Shown: positions 50,466 to 59,515 of the stretch, piece by piece
Position numbering within the stretch: position 1 is the first letter of the stretch
How the letters are laid out: the number at the start of each line of letters is the position of its first letter
NCBI RefSeq assembly: GCF_963929015.1
Contig: NZ_CAWVHE010000013.1
Location: 372,001 to 436,000 of the forward strand
DNA from: Merdimonas sp963929015
GTDB taxonomy: Bacteria > Bacillota > Clostridia > Lachnospirales > Lachnospiraceae
Reading direction: 5' to 3'
Length of the DNA: 64,000 bases
The notes under the pieces: model-generated
What the model saw: only the letters and a program-made list of their open reading frames with translations
Told to the model about the DNA's origin: nothing
Database searches by the model: none
Position numbers and translations under genes: made by a program

Positions 50466-51215
50466 ATGAGAAACATTAAGCTTACGATAGAATACGACGG
50501 CAGCCGCTACCAGGGCTGGACCCGTCTCGGGAAAAACGAATCCAACAACACCATTTCCAATAAGATTACTGAAGTACTGAAGAAAATGACCGGGGAATAC
50601 CTGATCGAGCTAAACTGCGGCTGCCGCACAGAGGCAGGCGTCCACGCCTATGCCCAGGTCGCCAGTTTCAAGACCGAATGTGACATGCCCCTGCCCGAGA
50701 TCAAGCATTATCTCAACCGGTATCTGCCCATGGACATCGCTATCACGAATGTGGAAGAAGTGCCGGAGCGTTTTCACGCCCAGCTCAACGCCCTGACCAG
50801 GACTTACATCTACCGGATGACCATTGACGACGTGCCAAGTGTTTTTGACCGGAAATATACCTATCACTGCTATCACATCCCGGACAAGCGGCTGATGCAG
50901 CAGGCCGCCCCTCTTCTTCTGGGGAAGCATGATTTCCGCAATTTTTCTTCCGCCAAAAAGAGCAAAAATACAGAACGGGAAATCTATGACATCCAGATCT
51001 ACGGCGACACAGAAGAAATGCAGATTTTGATCCGAGCCGATGATTTTCTCCACAATATGGCCAGATTTCTGGTCAGCATTCTTCTGGACATTGGGTTTGG
51101 CGTCAGAAAAAAAGAAGATATCGACGATATCTTCTCCGGCATCCAGTATCCGGGCGACCCCTGCGATCCCAAGGGGCTGTATCTGCAGGAGATCACCTAT
51201 CCCCCGCAGAATTAA
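50466..51215 (+). CDS. truA: TruA-family tRNA pseudouridine synthase, divergent paralogue
   Basis: 249 residues from ATG 50466 (MRNIKLTIEYDGSRYQGW). The family motif that normally reads GRTDAGVHA is CRTEAGVHA here: the catalytic Asp is replaced by Glu. Other blocks also deviate, for example MARFLVSILLDIGFG where MVR.IVG.L..VG.G is usual. Fold motifs RFHAQLNALTRTYIYR and HDFRNFSS are kept. It may be a TruA-like paralogue with altered or lost activity; the standard truA may be elsewhere in the genome. Confidence 0.85.
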   Translation: MRNIKLTIEYDGSRYQGWTRLGKNESNNTISNKITEVLKKMTGEYLIELNCGCRTEAGVHAYAQVASFKTECDMPLPEIKHYLNRYLPMDIAITNVEEVPERFHAQLNALTRTYIYRMTIDDVPSVFDRKYTYHCYHIPDKRLMQQAAPLLLGKHDFRNFSSAKKSKNTEREIYDIQIYGDTEEMQILIRADDFLHNMARFLVSILLDIGFGVRKKEDIDDIFSGIQYPGDPCDPKGLYLQEITYPPQN

Positions 51216-51290
51216 AACGCCGCTTTGCCCTGCGGCCCCCTGCGACCCCTGCGGCCCCCCTTCAGCTCCTGCGGTCTGTTTTCTATTCTT

Positions 51291-52148
51291 CTATTCTTCC
51301 ATGTACGCCTGCAGCGCCTGATACTGCCGTTTCATCAGGCGGTACCCGTGCTCATAAAAATGCATCAGCGCATCATAATCTTTCTCAAGCCTGGAGACCG
51401 TGGGGATCAGCGGACGGATCACAAAGATCTTTCCCTCATCCTCCAGCTTCTCTACCAGCTTCATCTGCTGATTGTAGACTTCGTTTCGCCGGATGGTGGT
51501 CCGCACCAGGTTCGGATATTTCTTATATGCCCGCTTATAAAGCGCTTTCACCCCCGGGGACGCCGGTTTCTTGCGGTACCCCGGGTTTCTTGTCAACACC
51601 AGGATGATCTTCTCATTCCCAAGCTTCATGGCCCGCTTCACAGGGATGGAGTCCGCCAGGCCTCCGTCCAGATACGGCACGCCGTCCACATTTACCATAG
51701 GCGACAGCAGAGGAAGGCTGCTGGACGCCCGGCAGATCTTCATCAGGCGGTTCTTGTCTCTGCGCTCTGTCATATATTCCGCCTGTCCGGTCTCACAGTT
51801 TGTGGTCACGATCTCACATTCTGTCTCAGATCCAAAATACGTTTCATAATCAAAAGGAAAAATTTCATTGGGATATTTATCAAACACCATGTCCATATCC
51901 AGAATGCTCTTCTCCCTGATAAATTTCCGGAGATCGTGATAATAATCGTATTCCTTTTCCTTATGGATCATGCAGTCTCTTGTCCTGCCGATCTGCTTTG
52001 ATACATAATCCACCCCGTTGCAGGATCCGGCGGACACGCCGATCACATGAGAGGTATAAAAATCCTGTTCCATCAGATAATCCAGGACGCCGGAGGTAAA
52101 CACCCCTCTGGTGGCGCCGCCTTCTAATACCATAGTCGCTTTAATCAT
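51291..52148 (-). CDS. Patatin-like phospholipase
   Basis: 285 residues. Oxyanion loop LEGGATRGVFTSGVLD, nucleophile elbow GVSAGSCNG (GxSxG), and catalytic Asp in YLDGGLADS make a complete Ser-Asp dyad. Resembles the YjjU-type bacterial patatins, with a C-terminal extension (PTVSRLEKDYDALMHFYEHG). Probable acyl-ester hydrolase at the membrane; the substrate is unknown. Convergent with truA. Confidence 0.92.
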   Translation of the reverse strand: MIKATMVLEGGATRGVFTSGVLDYLMEQDFYTSHVIGVSAGSCNGVDYVSKQIGRTRDCMIHKEKEYDYYHDLRKFIREKSILDMDMVFDKYPNEIFPFDYETYFGSETECEIVTTNCETGQAEYMTERRDKNRLMKICRASSSLPLLSPMVNVDGVPYLDGGLADSIPVKRAMKLGNEKIILVLTRNPGYRKKPASPGVKALYKRAYKKYPNLVRTTIRRNEVYNQQMKLVEKLEDEGKIFVIRPLIPTVSRLEKDYDALMHFYEHGYRLMKRQYQALQAYMEE

Positions 52149-52253
52149 AAGTTTCTACCCCGCTTTCTATCCGCTATTATATACCGAATCCACAGGAAGT
52201 AAAACCTTCTTTTTCAGATCCGTAAGATTTCCGGTAAAACACCGCTTTTTTCC

Positions 52254-52282
52254 TTGTCTTTTCCAGGGATATTTGCTAAGAT
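52254..52282 (+). promoter_or_regulatory. Predicted promoter of the ABC-F gene
   Basis: TTGTCT, 17-bp spacer, TAAGAT, ~80 bases upstream of the start codon. Confidence 0.6.
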
Positions 52283-52365
52283 AGGCAATGTATGTAACCC
52301 GTACATGTTTACAGGCGATTTTTTTCCGGCGCAGGCCGGATATTTTTAAGCAAGGAGTTCATTTT

Positions 52366-54000
52366 ATGATCAGTACCAGCAATGTGACGCTGCGCGTCGG
52401 CAAGAAAGCTTTATTTGAAGATGTAAATATTAAGTTTACGGAAGGAAACTGCTATGGCCTTATTGGAGCCAACGGCGCCGGAAAATCTACGTTCTTAAAA
52501 ATACTTTCCGGACAGCTGGAACCTACCAAAGGCGAAGTAATCCTCACACCGGGAGAACGTCTTTCCTTCCTTCAGCAGGACCATTTTAAATATGATGAAT
52601 ATCCGGTTCTTGACACCGTCATTATGGGAAATGCCCGCCTTTATGAGATCATGAAGGAAAAAGAAGTGCTCTATGCAAAAGAAGATTTTACCGATGAAGA
52701 CGGCATCAAAGCCAGCGAACTGGAAGGCGAATTTGCCGCCATGAACGGCTGGGAAGCAGAGTCCGATGCCGCCTCTCTGTTAAACGGTCTTGGCATCGGC
52801 ACCGAGCTACATTATGAAACAATGAAGAACCTGAACGGTCCTGAGAAGGTAAAGGTTCTTCTGGCACAGGCTCTCTTTGGCAATCCGGACATCCTGCTCC
52901 TGGACGAGCCCACCAACCACCTGGACCTGGACGCCATTGCCTGGCTGGAGGAGTTCCTTATTAACTTTGACAACACCGTCATTGTGGTCTCCCACGACCG
53001 GTATTTCTTAAACAAAGTCTGCACTCAGATCGCAGACATCGATTATGGCAAGATCAAGCTCTACGCCGGAAACTATGACTTCTGGTATGAATCCAGCCAG
53101 CTTCTGATCCGCCAGATGAAGGAGGCCAACAAGAAGAAGGAAGAAAAGATCAAGGAACTGCAGGAGTTCATCTCAAGGTTCAGCGCCAACGCCTCCAAAT
53201 CCAAACAGGCCACTTCCAGAAAGCGTGCCCTGGAGAAGATCCAGCTGGACGAGATCCAGCCTTCCAGCCGGAAATATCCTTACATTGATTTCCGGCCAAA
53301 CAGAGAGATCGGAAATGAAGTGCTGACCGTGGACGGCCTTTCCAAAACCATTGACGGTGTCAAGGTGCTGGACAACATTTCCTTTACCCTGAACCACGAT
53401 GACAAGGTGGCTTTTGTAGGAAGCAATGAGCTGGCCAAGACCACCCTCTTCCAGATCCTGACCGGTGAACTGGAACCGGACGAAGGGACTTACAAGTGGG
53501 GCATCACCACGTCCCAGGCATATTTCCCGCTGGACCACGGCGCGGAATTTGAAAATGATTCCACCATCGTAGAATGGCTGACCCAGTATTCTGAAGAAAA
53601 GGACGCCACTTACGTCCGGGGCTTCCTGGGCCGGATGCTCTTCTCCGGCGAAGACGGGGTCAAGAGAGTCCGCGTTCTCTCCGGAGGAGAAAAAGTCCGC
53701 TGCATGCTGTCCAAAATGATGATCTCCGGAGCCAACGTGCTGATCCTGGACGAGCCTACCAACCACCTGGACATGGAAGCCATCACTGCTCTGAATAACG
53801 GTATGATCAAGTTCCCGGGCGTGATCCTTTTCACCTCCCGCGACCATCAGATCGTCCAGACAACGGCCAACCGGATCATGGAGATCGTGCCTGGCGGCAA
53901 GCTGATCGATAAGATCACCACCTATGATGAATATCTGGAAAGCGATGAGATGGCAAGAAAACGCCAGACCTACTCGGTACAGACCGAGGAGGAAGATTAG
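52366..54000 (+). CDS. ABC-F family ATPase
   Basis: 544 residues from ATG 52366 (MISTSNVTLRVGKKALFEDV) with AAGGAG. Two ABC domains joined by a charged linker (KKKEEKIKELQEF), with no membrane segments. First domain: GANGAGKST, Walker B LLLDEPTNHLD, unusual signature LNGPEKVKVLLAQ. Second domain: degenerate Walker A GSNELAKTT, signature LSGGEKVR, LILDEPTNHLD. The NELAKTT form is typical of the YkpA/YbiT-like ABC-F group. Translation factor acting at the ribosomal E site; an antibiotic-resistance role cannot be judged. Confidence 0.92.
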   Translation: MISTSNVTLRVGKKALFEDVNIKFTEGNCYGLIGANGAGKSTFLKILSGQLEPTKGEVILTPGERLSFLQQDHFKYDEYPVLDTVIMGNARLYEIMKEKEVLYAKEDFTDEDGIKASELEGEFAAMNGWEAESDAASLLNGLGIGTELHYETMKNLNGPEKVKVLLAQALFGNPDILLLDEPTNHLDLDAIAWLEEFLINFDNTVIVVSHDRYFLNKVCTQIADIDYGKIKLYAGNYDFWYESSQLLIRQMKEANKKKEEKIKELQEFISRFSANASKSKQATSRKRALEKIQLDEIQPSSRKYPYIDFRPNREIGNEVLTVDGLSKTIDGVKVLDNISFTLNHDDKVAFVGSNELAKTTLFQILTGELEPDEGTYKWGITTSQAYFPLDHGAEFENDSTIVEWLTQYSEEKDATYVRGFLGRMLFSGEDGVKRVRVLSGGEKVRCMLSKMMISGANVLILDEPTNHLDMEAITALNNGMIKFPGVILFTSRDHQIVQTTANRIMEIVPGGKLIDKITTYDEYLESDEMARKRQTYSVQTEEED

Positions 54001-54025
54001 ATTCCGAATCCGCTTTATCTGAAAA

Positions 54026-54072
54026 AAGGCTCTTCCACAGACGACTTTCGGTCCGTTCTATGGAAGAGCCTT
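54026..54072. terminator. Bidirectional terminator between the ABC-F gene and the lipoprotein gene
   Basis: AAGGCTCTTCCA / TGGAAGAGCCTT arms; TTTTTT follows on the minus strand and TTGATTTTAT on the plus strand. Confidence 0.88.
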
Positions 54073-54087
54073 GATTTTATATTTTTC

Positions 54088-55419
54088 TTATCTTTCTGCA
54101 ATCTCCTGGCTGGTTTCCCCCAGAACCTGCTCCATTGTTTTCTCTCCAAGGCACTCCTCACCGGCTGCCTGAAGGATCACTTCCCGGATCTCCGGATTCG
54201 TATACTCTGCTTTCACAGCATTCTTGATCCTGTCTGTCAGCTGCTCTGACTGCTCCTTGGTAAGATCTTTCCCCATTACATCTATCATCTCCGGCTCTTC
54301 TCCGTAACCAAAAGAACTGATCGTAAAGATCTCCTGTTCACCCTGCAATAAATCTTCCAGAATCTTCTGATTTGCCGGAAGCATCAGAAGATCCTGCCTT
54401 TTTTCTGTCAGACCTTCTGTCAGCACATAATCAATAAAGGTTCCGGCCGCTTCCATCTGGTCAGACCCGGCTGTTACGCCCAGGATCATCTGATCCTGGT
54501 AAACCAGCTGTCCGTCTCTTTCCAGATATTCATATGCAAGTCCCTCTTCAGAGGCCAGATAATTTGCAGCCTTTATTCCATTCACATTTAGATAAGGCGA
54601 CATCACAAAAGGAAGCTTATCATAATATATCCACTCCACTGCATTATCCATAGAGGAAATCTCTCTGTCGTCTCCAAATCCATACTCCGTATTATCCTCT
54701 TCAAACGAATTACCGGACAGCGCAAACAGCTTTTCCAGATGTACAAACAGATTCTCCAGATTTTGCTGATCTACGGAGCCATCCTCTTTGAAGCAGGCCG
54801 GAATATCTTTCAGATAGATGACATTTGCGGCCTCTGCCAGATTATAATCATTTACAGCAAATGGAAGTCCTTTTTCTTCCGCATAATCAAGAAGCTGATC
54901 TACATCCGTAAAGGCGTTGACAGCCTCTGTTTCCCCGGTTATTCCATAAAGGGAAAATCCGCAGGGGACTGCAAACTGTCCTTCTTCATCTTTATAAGGT
55001 TCCAGCATATGGGAAAATACGTTTTCTTCCAGTGTCTTCTGATCCACCACATCCTTCAGATCCACAAGAAATTCTTTCTCCCTGTATGATTCCGCATCCA
55101 GTCTGTCCAGTACGATAAGATCCGCTCCTTTTCCCTCTTCCAGCTCGGCAGAAAGAAGATTTATCGCCTCTTCTCTGGTCTTCCCATTTTCTTCGGTACT
55201 GCCATATCTTATCTCAACAGATATATCCGGATATTTCTCATGAAATCCATCGGCCAGAAACTGAACATTCCCGTCTTCTGTCAGAGAATAAACCGTCAGA
55301 GTTTTCCCTTCCGTATCCGGATTGTTTTCCGGCTTACTTTCCTCCTCTTGTTTTGAACAGCCAGCTCCCAGACATACCATTAGGATGGCAAGACCACAAA
55401 CTCCAAATAGTCTATTCAT
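54088..55419 (-). CDS. Extracellular solute-binding lipoprotein
   Basis: 443 residues from ATG 55419 (MNRLFGVCGLAILMVCLGAGCSK) with AGGAGG. Lipobox LGAGC, acidic linker, then a family-1 type binding fold (TLTVYSLTEDGNVQFLADGFHEKYPDISVEI, GKGADLIVLDRLDAESY, GVTAGSDQMEAAGTFIDYVL). Typical partner of a sugar or oligosaccharide ABC importer, but no permease or ATPase genes are adjacent, so it is an orphan. The ligand cannot be told. Confidence 0.88.
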   Translation of the reverse strand: MNRLFGVCGLAILMVCLGAGCSKQEEESKPENNPDTEGKTLTVYSLTEDGNVQFLADGFHEKYPDISVEIRYGSTEENGKTREEAINLLSAELEEGKGADLIVLDRLDAESYREKEFLVDLKDVVDQKTLEENVFSHMLEPYKDEEGQFAVPCGFSLYGITGETEAVNAFTDVDQLLDYAEEKGLPFAVNDYNLAEAANVIYLKDIPACFKEDGSVDQQNLENLFVHLEKLFALSGNSFEEDNTEYGFGDDREISSMDNAVEWIYYDKLPFVMSPYLNVNGIKAANYLASEEGLAYEYLERDGQLVYQDQMILGVTAGSDQMEAAGTFIDYVLTEGLTEKRQDLLMLPANQKILEDLLQGEQEIFTISSFGYGEEPEMIDVMGKDLTKEQSEQLTDRIKNAVKAEYTNPEIREVILQAAGEECLGEKTMEQVLGETSQEIAER

Positions 55420-55484
55420 AGTGTCCCTCCTCTTTTTGCATTTTCCGTTAATTGCTTTATGCTGCCGCATAAATCTTTTGTTTT

Positions 55485-55513
55485 ATTATACTATACACAT
55501 TTCCCTATTTCAA
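55485..55513 (-). promoter_or_regulatory. Promoter of the lipoprotein gene
   Basis: Minus strand TTGAAA, 17-bp spacer, TATAAT. A perfect 14-bp palindrome ATTGTAATTACAAT sits just upstream at 55519-55532 and may bind a regulator. Confidence 0.75.
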
Positions 55514-55518
55514 GCTAT

Positions 55519-55532
55519 ATTGTAATTACAAT
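55519..55532. promoter_or_regulatory. Palindromic operator candidate
   Basis: ATTGTAATTACAAT, perfectly symmetric, 5 bases upstream of the -35 box of the lipoprotein promoter and ~150 bases before the BlaI-like gene. It could be an activator or repressor site; BlaI/MecI-type regulators favour short TAC.A/T.GTA palindromes, but the match is not close enough to assign. Confidence 0.35.
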
Positions 55533-55684
55533 TTTCTTATTTGCTTTATTATTATTTTTTTAATCTATCATTAGTTAATGTGTGATAAAAAACCGCAAAG
55601 ATACCTGTCTTTCCATAGACATTCATTTACTTTTATGCAATAATTTAATTATAAATTATATTAATAAGGTGTTGATGAAAGTAT

Positions 55685-56071
55685 ATGAAAAAACGTATTA
55701 CAAAAAAACAACTGGAAATCATGAAAATTTTATGGAGCAGCGATAAACCTCTGATCGCATCAGAAATCCTGAAAAGAAACGACTCATTAAACATCAATAC
55801 TGTACAGGCCTGCCTGCGCGCTCTGGTCAACAAGCAGTTTATCAAGGTGGCCGATATTGTTTACAGCGGTACAGTTCTTACCAGGAGTTATACACCACTG
55901 GTATCCAGGGAAGATTTCCTCGAAACAGCCTGCCAGGATATTATAGGGAAAGCAAAAGTCTCCTCACTCATTGCCTCTCTGATCGATACAGAAACCAATC
56001 TGAGTGAGTTAGAGGAATTAGAAAAACTAATTGAACAAAAGAAAGAAGAATTAAAATCAGGAGAAAAATAG
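55685..56071 (+). CDS. BlaI/MecI-family transcriptional repressor
   Basis: 128 residues. Winged helix (RITKKQLEIMKILWSSDKPLIASEILKRN, LNINTVQACLRALVNKQFI) and a C-terminal dimer part ending LEKLIEQKKEELKSGEK. Partner of an M56 membrane metallopeptidase immediately downstream (one base apart), the classical BlaI-BlaR1 arrangement in which signal-induced proteolysis relieves repression. No beta-lactamase gene is nearby; the regulated target is unknown. Base composition is AT-rich. Confidence 0.85.
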   Translation: MKKRITKKQLEIMKILWSSDKPLIASEILKRNDSLNINTVQACLRALVNKQFIKVADIVYSGTVLTRSYTPLVSREDFLETACQDIIGKAKVSSLIASLIDTETNLSELEELEKLIEQKKEELKSGEK

Positions 56072-56072
56072 C

Positions 56073-57246
56073 ATGAATATGTCTCTGTTTGTCCATAAAT
56101 ATATTTCATTCGGTCCATTCTTAACTTGTTTAATCATTACTTTTTGTTCTGATTATATATTTGCATATTATCATCCACCACTCTTCTTTCTTTAATGAAC
56201 GCTTAATAAAAATCTCTATTATCAGTATCCTGTTAATTCTGATTCGCATGGCAATTCCTATCAATTTTCCTTTCACTTATACTATTTATTCCTATCATAT
56301 TTTGCCAGGGTTGTTAGAATTTGCCAGATACCCAAACGCAGAAGCACAAATACGCATCGATACAATTATGTTCTTTATCTGGCTGGTTGTTGCTGTCATA
56401 TTATTGACAAGATTTCTTTTTCGCTATATCCATTTAAAAAAGTATCTTTCCAATTACTATGTGGAACATACTCCATTCTGGGAGGAAACGACAAGCTCCC
56501 TGCAAGCATACTACAATAAACCTTTACAAATTGCTAAAATACCTCTCTGCATATCTCCATCTGTTTGCGGGTTGTTTACCCCTGTTATCATTCTGCCAGA
56601 TACTTTGAATCTTTCTGAAGATGAAATTAAATATATCTGTTTCCATGAACTTGCTCATTATCAAAAACATCATTTATGGATTATCTTTTTCATGGAGATT
56701 ATTTGTTGCATTCATTGGTGGAACCCCTTTGTCCACCTCATGAAAAAGGAACTCTCCTTATTTTTAGAATTATCGAATGATTTTTATCTTGTAAATCATA
56801 TTCCGGAATTTAATATTCTTGATTATGCTTCTTTGATTAAGAAAACTGCTAAATTCATTCATAGTTCAAAAGAGAAAAATTCTACCAGTCTTTTGAGTTT
56901 TACTGCAAAATCTCCGTCCGTTTTAACTACAAGAATTCATTTCCTTTTAAAACAGTCCAACTCCGAATATCGCCCCAAAAGGTATGCGTTGTTTTTGCTC
57001 TACTTTACTATGTTTATTTCCGTTTCTCTTTCTCTCTTTATTGTTCCGGAATCCAATTTAAAAGAGATCGAATCAAATGACACAAGTATGGGCGTTACAA
57101 TAGAACCTGACAATGCCTATATTTTAGACAATGGCGGTTCTTATGAAATTTATGTTGATGGGAATTTTTTTGTTGAACTCGATGAAATTCCAGAAGATTT
57201 TAAAAATCTTCCAATCTATAAGGAAGATGTAGAAGGCGAAAATTAA
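56073..57246 (+). pseudogene. M56 (BlaR1/MecR1-type) membrane metallopeptidase, frame broken near the start
   Basis: From 56161 the frame is open: membrane helices, then the M56 motif CFHELAHYQKHH with HExxH, a later helix (FLLYFTMFISVSLSLFIVP) and a short C-terminal outside region (no penicillin-binding domain). The ATG at 56073 (MNMSLFVHKYISFGPF) is in another frame. Reading the T5 at 56141-56145 as T4 gives ITFVLIIYLHIIIHHSSFFNERL and joins both into ~390 aa. As sequenced the gene lacks its first helix unless TTG 56161 is used. Confidence 0.75.
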
Positions 57247-57251
57247 TTTTC

Positions 57252-57306
57252 TTGACAAAATCCAATATGGGACTTATACTCCTTTTAAAGTCTCATATTG
57301 GATTTT
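57252..57306 (+). promoter_or_regulatory. Promoter with overlapping palindromic operator (MarR target candidate)
   Basis: TTGACA (57252-57257), 17-bp spacer, TATACT (57275-57280). A large imperfect inverted repeat, ATCCAATATGGGACTT ... AAGTCTCATATTGGAT, covers the spacer, -10 box and start region. This is a natural site for autorepression by the MarR protein; it also ends in TTTTT, so it may terminate the upstream M56 transcript. Confidence 0.75.
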
Positions 57307-57324
57307 TATTATGGAGGAATTTTC

Positions 57325-57789
57325 ATGGATCAAAGTGTAAAAACTCAGAATTTCCGGCTCCTTCAGACCGCTAAACGGCTGAATGAGCAATATCATATCT
57401 ACGCAGTCTCCCGCGGTCTCTCCGACCCGGCCGCCAACATCCTTTATACGCTCATGGAGCCGGACGGCGTGATCACCCAGAATGATCTGGCGATCATGTG
57501 GTGCTATCCCAAGCAGACGGTAAACTTTACCATACAGGGGCTTGTGAAAAAGGGCTATGTGCAGCTGGAGCAGCTTCCCGGCGGGCGCAACCGCAAGTCC
57601 GTATCTCTCACAGCCAAAGGACAGGCCTACTGCCGGGAAGTCCTGACGCCCCTCATCGAAGCGGAGGAGCGGTCTCTTCTGCGGCTGTCAGAAGAAGAAC
57701 GGGCTCTGATGGTGGAGCTTGGAGAAAAGCAATGCGCCTATTTTGAAGACGAGATCCAGAAAATGACAAAGGAGAAAGAGCAGGCTTAA
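57325..57789 (+). CDS. MarR-family transcriptional regulator
   Basis: 154 residues from ATG 57325 (MDQSVKTQNFRLLQ) with GGAGG. Winged helix with ITQNDLAIMWCYPKQTVNFTIQGLVKKGYVQLEQLPGGRNRKSVSLTAKG. First gene of an operon with two ABC exporter subunits (4 bases before the first), and probably represses it through the palindrome in its promoter. The ligand is unknown. Confidence 0.92.
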   Translation: MDQSVKTQNFRLLQTAKRLNEQYHIYAVSRGLSDPAANILYTLMEPDGVITQNDLAIMWCYPKQTVNFTIQGLVKKGYVQLEQLPGGRNRKSVSLTAKGQAYCREVLTPLIEAEERSLLRLSEEERALMVELGEKQCAYFEDEIQKMTKEKEQA

Positions 57790-57793
57790 TCTC

Positions 57794-59512
57794 ATGAAAA
57801 CAATACTTTCTTTCTTAAAACCTTACCGGAAACGGCTTCTTTTCATCTCTCTTATTATGATCGCGGATGTAGGAGGCTCTCTTCTGGTGCCCACAATTAC
57901 CGCCAATATGATCAACCTGGCTGTCAGTCAGGCTGACCTTTCTGACATCCTGGTCCAGGGGATCTGGATGCTTGGCATCGCCCTTTTATCCGGCGGCCTG
58001 ACCCTTCTTGGAAGCTGGCTGTGCGCCAGACTCTCCGCAGACTTTGGACGGGATCTTCGGGTTGCGCTTTATGATAAGACTCTGTCCTTTTCCACCACAG
58101 ATTTTGAGACCTTCGGGACTGCTTCCATGATCACACGGACTTTAAATGACATCAATGTCCTGCAGCAGTCCCTTATGAACGTCCTACAGCTGGTGCTGCC
58201 CGTTCCTGTGATGTGTGCGCTTGGCATTTTCTTTTCCTTTTCCATTCACCGGGATATGGGCTTTCTCATCCTGGGAGCCACCTTCCTGGTGCTGGCCGCC
58301 GCCCTTCTCATTATCCGGAAGGCCGCCCGCATTTTTGAACTGCTCCAGAGTTTTTTGGACCGGATGAATGTGGTCCTGCGGGAAAATCTGACCGGCGTGC
58401 GGGTGATCCGGGCGTTCCGCAAAGAGACCCATGAAATAAAAAGGATGCGGAAATCTTTCGAAGACTACGCCATCTCCGCCATCCAGGCCAATCGTCTGTT
58501 CGCAGGCCTGGACTGTCTGGCTACGGTGGTTATTAATCTGACGATCGTTGCCATCCTGTATCTTGGCGGCAATCAGATTGGAACCGGCTCCATGAAGGTG
58601 GGCGACATTACTGCTGTCACCGAGTACGCCATCTGGATCCTTTTCTATGTGATGATGGCCCAGATGGTGATCCTGCTGGTGCCAAGAGCCATGACCTGTA
58701 TGCGCCGGATCTGTGCGGTGCTGAACCATACGCCGGAGATCAAAGACGGAACGGGGCATTCCGGTAACGGCGCAGGTCCGGAAATCTTCCGATTCGACCA
58801 TGTCTCCTTCCGGTTTGCCGATGCAGATGAAAATACCCTCTCGGATCTGTCTTTTTCCTGTGAGAAAGGGAAAACCACGGCTATCATCGGCGGTACCGGA
58901 AGCGGAAAATCTACCATCGCCAAACTGCTGCTCCGGTTTCATGACGTAACCGCAGGGCAGATCACTTTAAAGGGAACCGACATCCGCAGCCTTCCCCAGT
59001 CGGAACTGCGAAGCGCCATTTCCTATATCCCCCAGAGAGCCTGGCTCTTTTCCGGCACCATCGAGGAAAATCTTCGCTACGGCAATCCGGACGCCACCAG
59101 AGCGGATCTGATCCGCGCCCTGAAAACCGCCCAGGCGGATTTTGTACTGGACCTGCCGGGCGGCCTTAAAAGCCATGTATCCCAGGGCGGCACCAATTTT
59201 TCCGGCGGCCAGAGGCAGCGCCTCTCCATCGCCCGGGCTCTGGTAAAACCAGCGGATCTCTATGTGTTCGACGACAGTTTTTCCGCCCTGGACTTTCAGA
59301 CGGATGCCGCGTTGCGCCACGCGCTGCAAGAAGAGATCACAGAAGCAGGACTTCTCATCATTGCCCAGCGGATCAGCACCATCCTTCACGCCGACCAGAT
59401 CCTGGTTCTGAACGAAGGACAGATCGCAGGGATCGGCCGGCACGAGGAACTGATGGAAACCTGCCCGATTTACCGGGATATCGCCCATTCTCAGATGAAA
59501 GGAGGAAACTAG
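57794..59512 (+). CDS. Heterodimeric ABC exporter subunit 1 (BmrC-like)
   Basis: 572 residues. Six-helix type IV exporter domain (residues ~15-320), then a nucleotide-binding domain with Walker A GGTGSGKST and signature FSGGQRQRLS. Walker B reads YVFDDSFSALD: Asp stands where the catalytic Glu is expected, as in the degenerate half of BmrCD-type transporters. Pairs with the next gene, 3 bases downstream. Multidrug or peptide export is likely; the substrate is unknown. Confidence 0.92.
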   Translation: MKTILSFLKPYRKRLLFISLIMIADVGGSLLVPTITANMINLAVSQADLSDILVQGIWMLGIALLSGGLTLLGSWLCARLSADFGRDLRVALYDKTLSFSTTDFETFGTASMITRTLNDINVLQQSLMNVLQLVLPVPVMCALGIFFSFSIHRDMGFLILGATFLVLAAALLIIRKAARIFELLQSFLDRMNVVLRENLTGVRVIRAFRKETHEIKRMRKSFEDYAISAIQANRLFAGLDCLATVVINLTIVAILYLGGNQIGTGSMKVGDITAVTEYAIWILFYVMMAQMVILLVPRAMTCMRRICAVLNHTPEIKDGTGHSGNGAGPEIFRFDHVSFRFADADENTLSDLSFSCEKGKTTAIIGGTGSGKSTIAKLLLRFHDVTAGQITLKGTDIRSLPQSELRSAISYIPQRAWLFSGTIEENLRYGNPDATRADLIRALKTAQADFVLDLPGGLKSHVSQGGTNFSGGQRQRLSIARALVKPADLYVFDDSFSALDFQTDAALRHALQEEITEAGLLIIAQRISTILHADQILVLNEGQIAGIGRHEELMETCPIYRDIAHSQMKGGN

Positions 59513-59515
59513 GCC

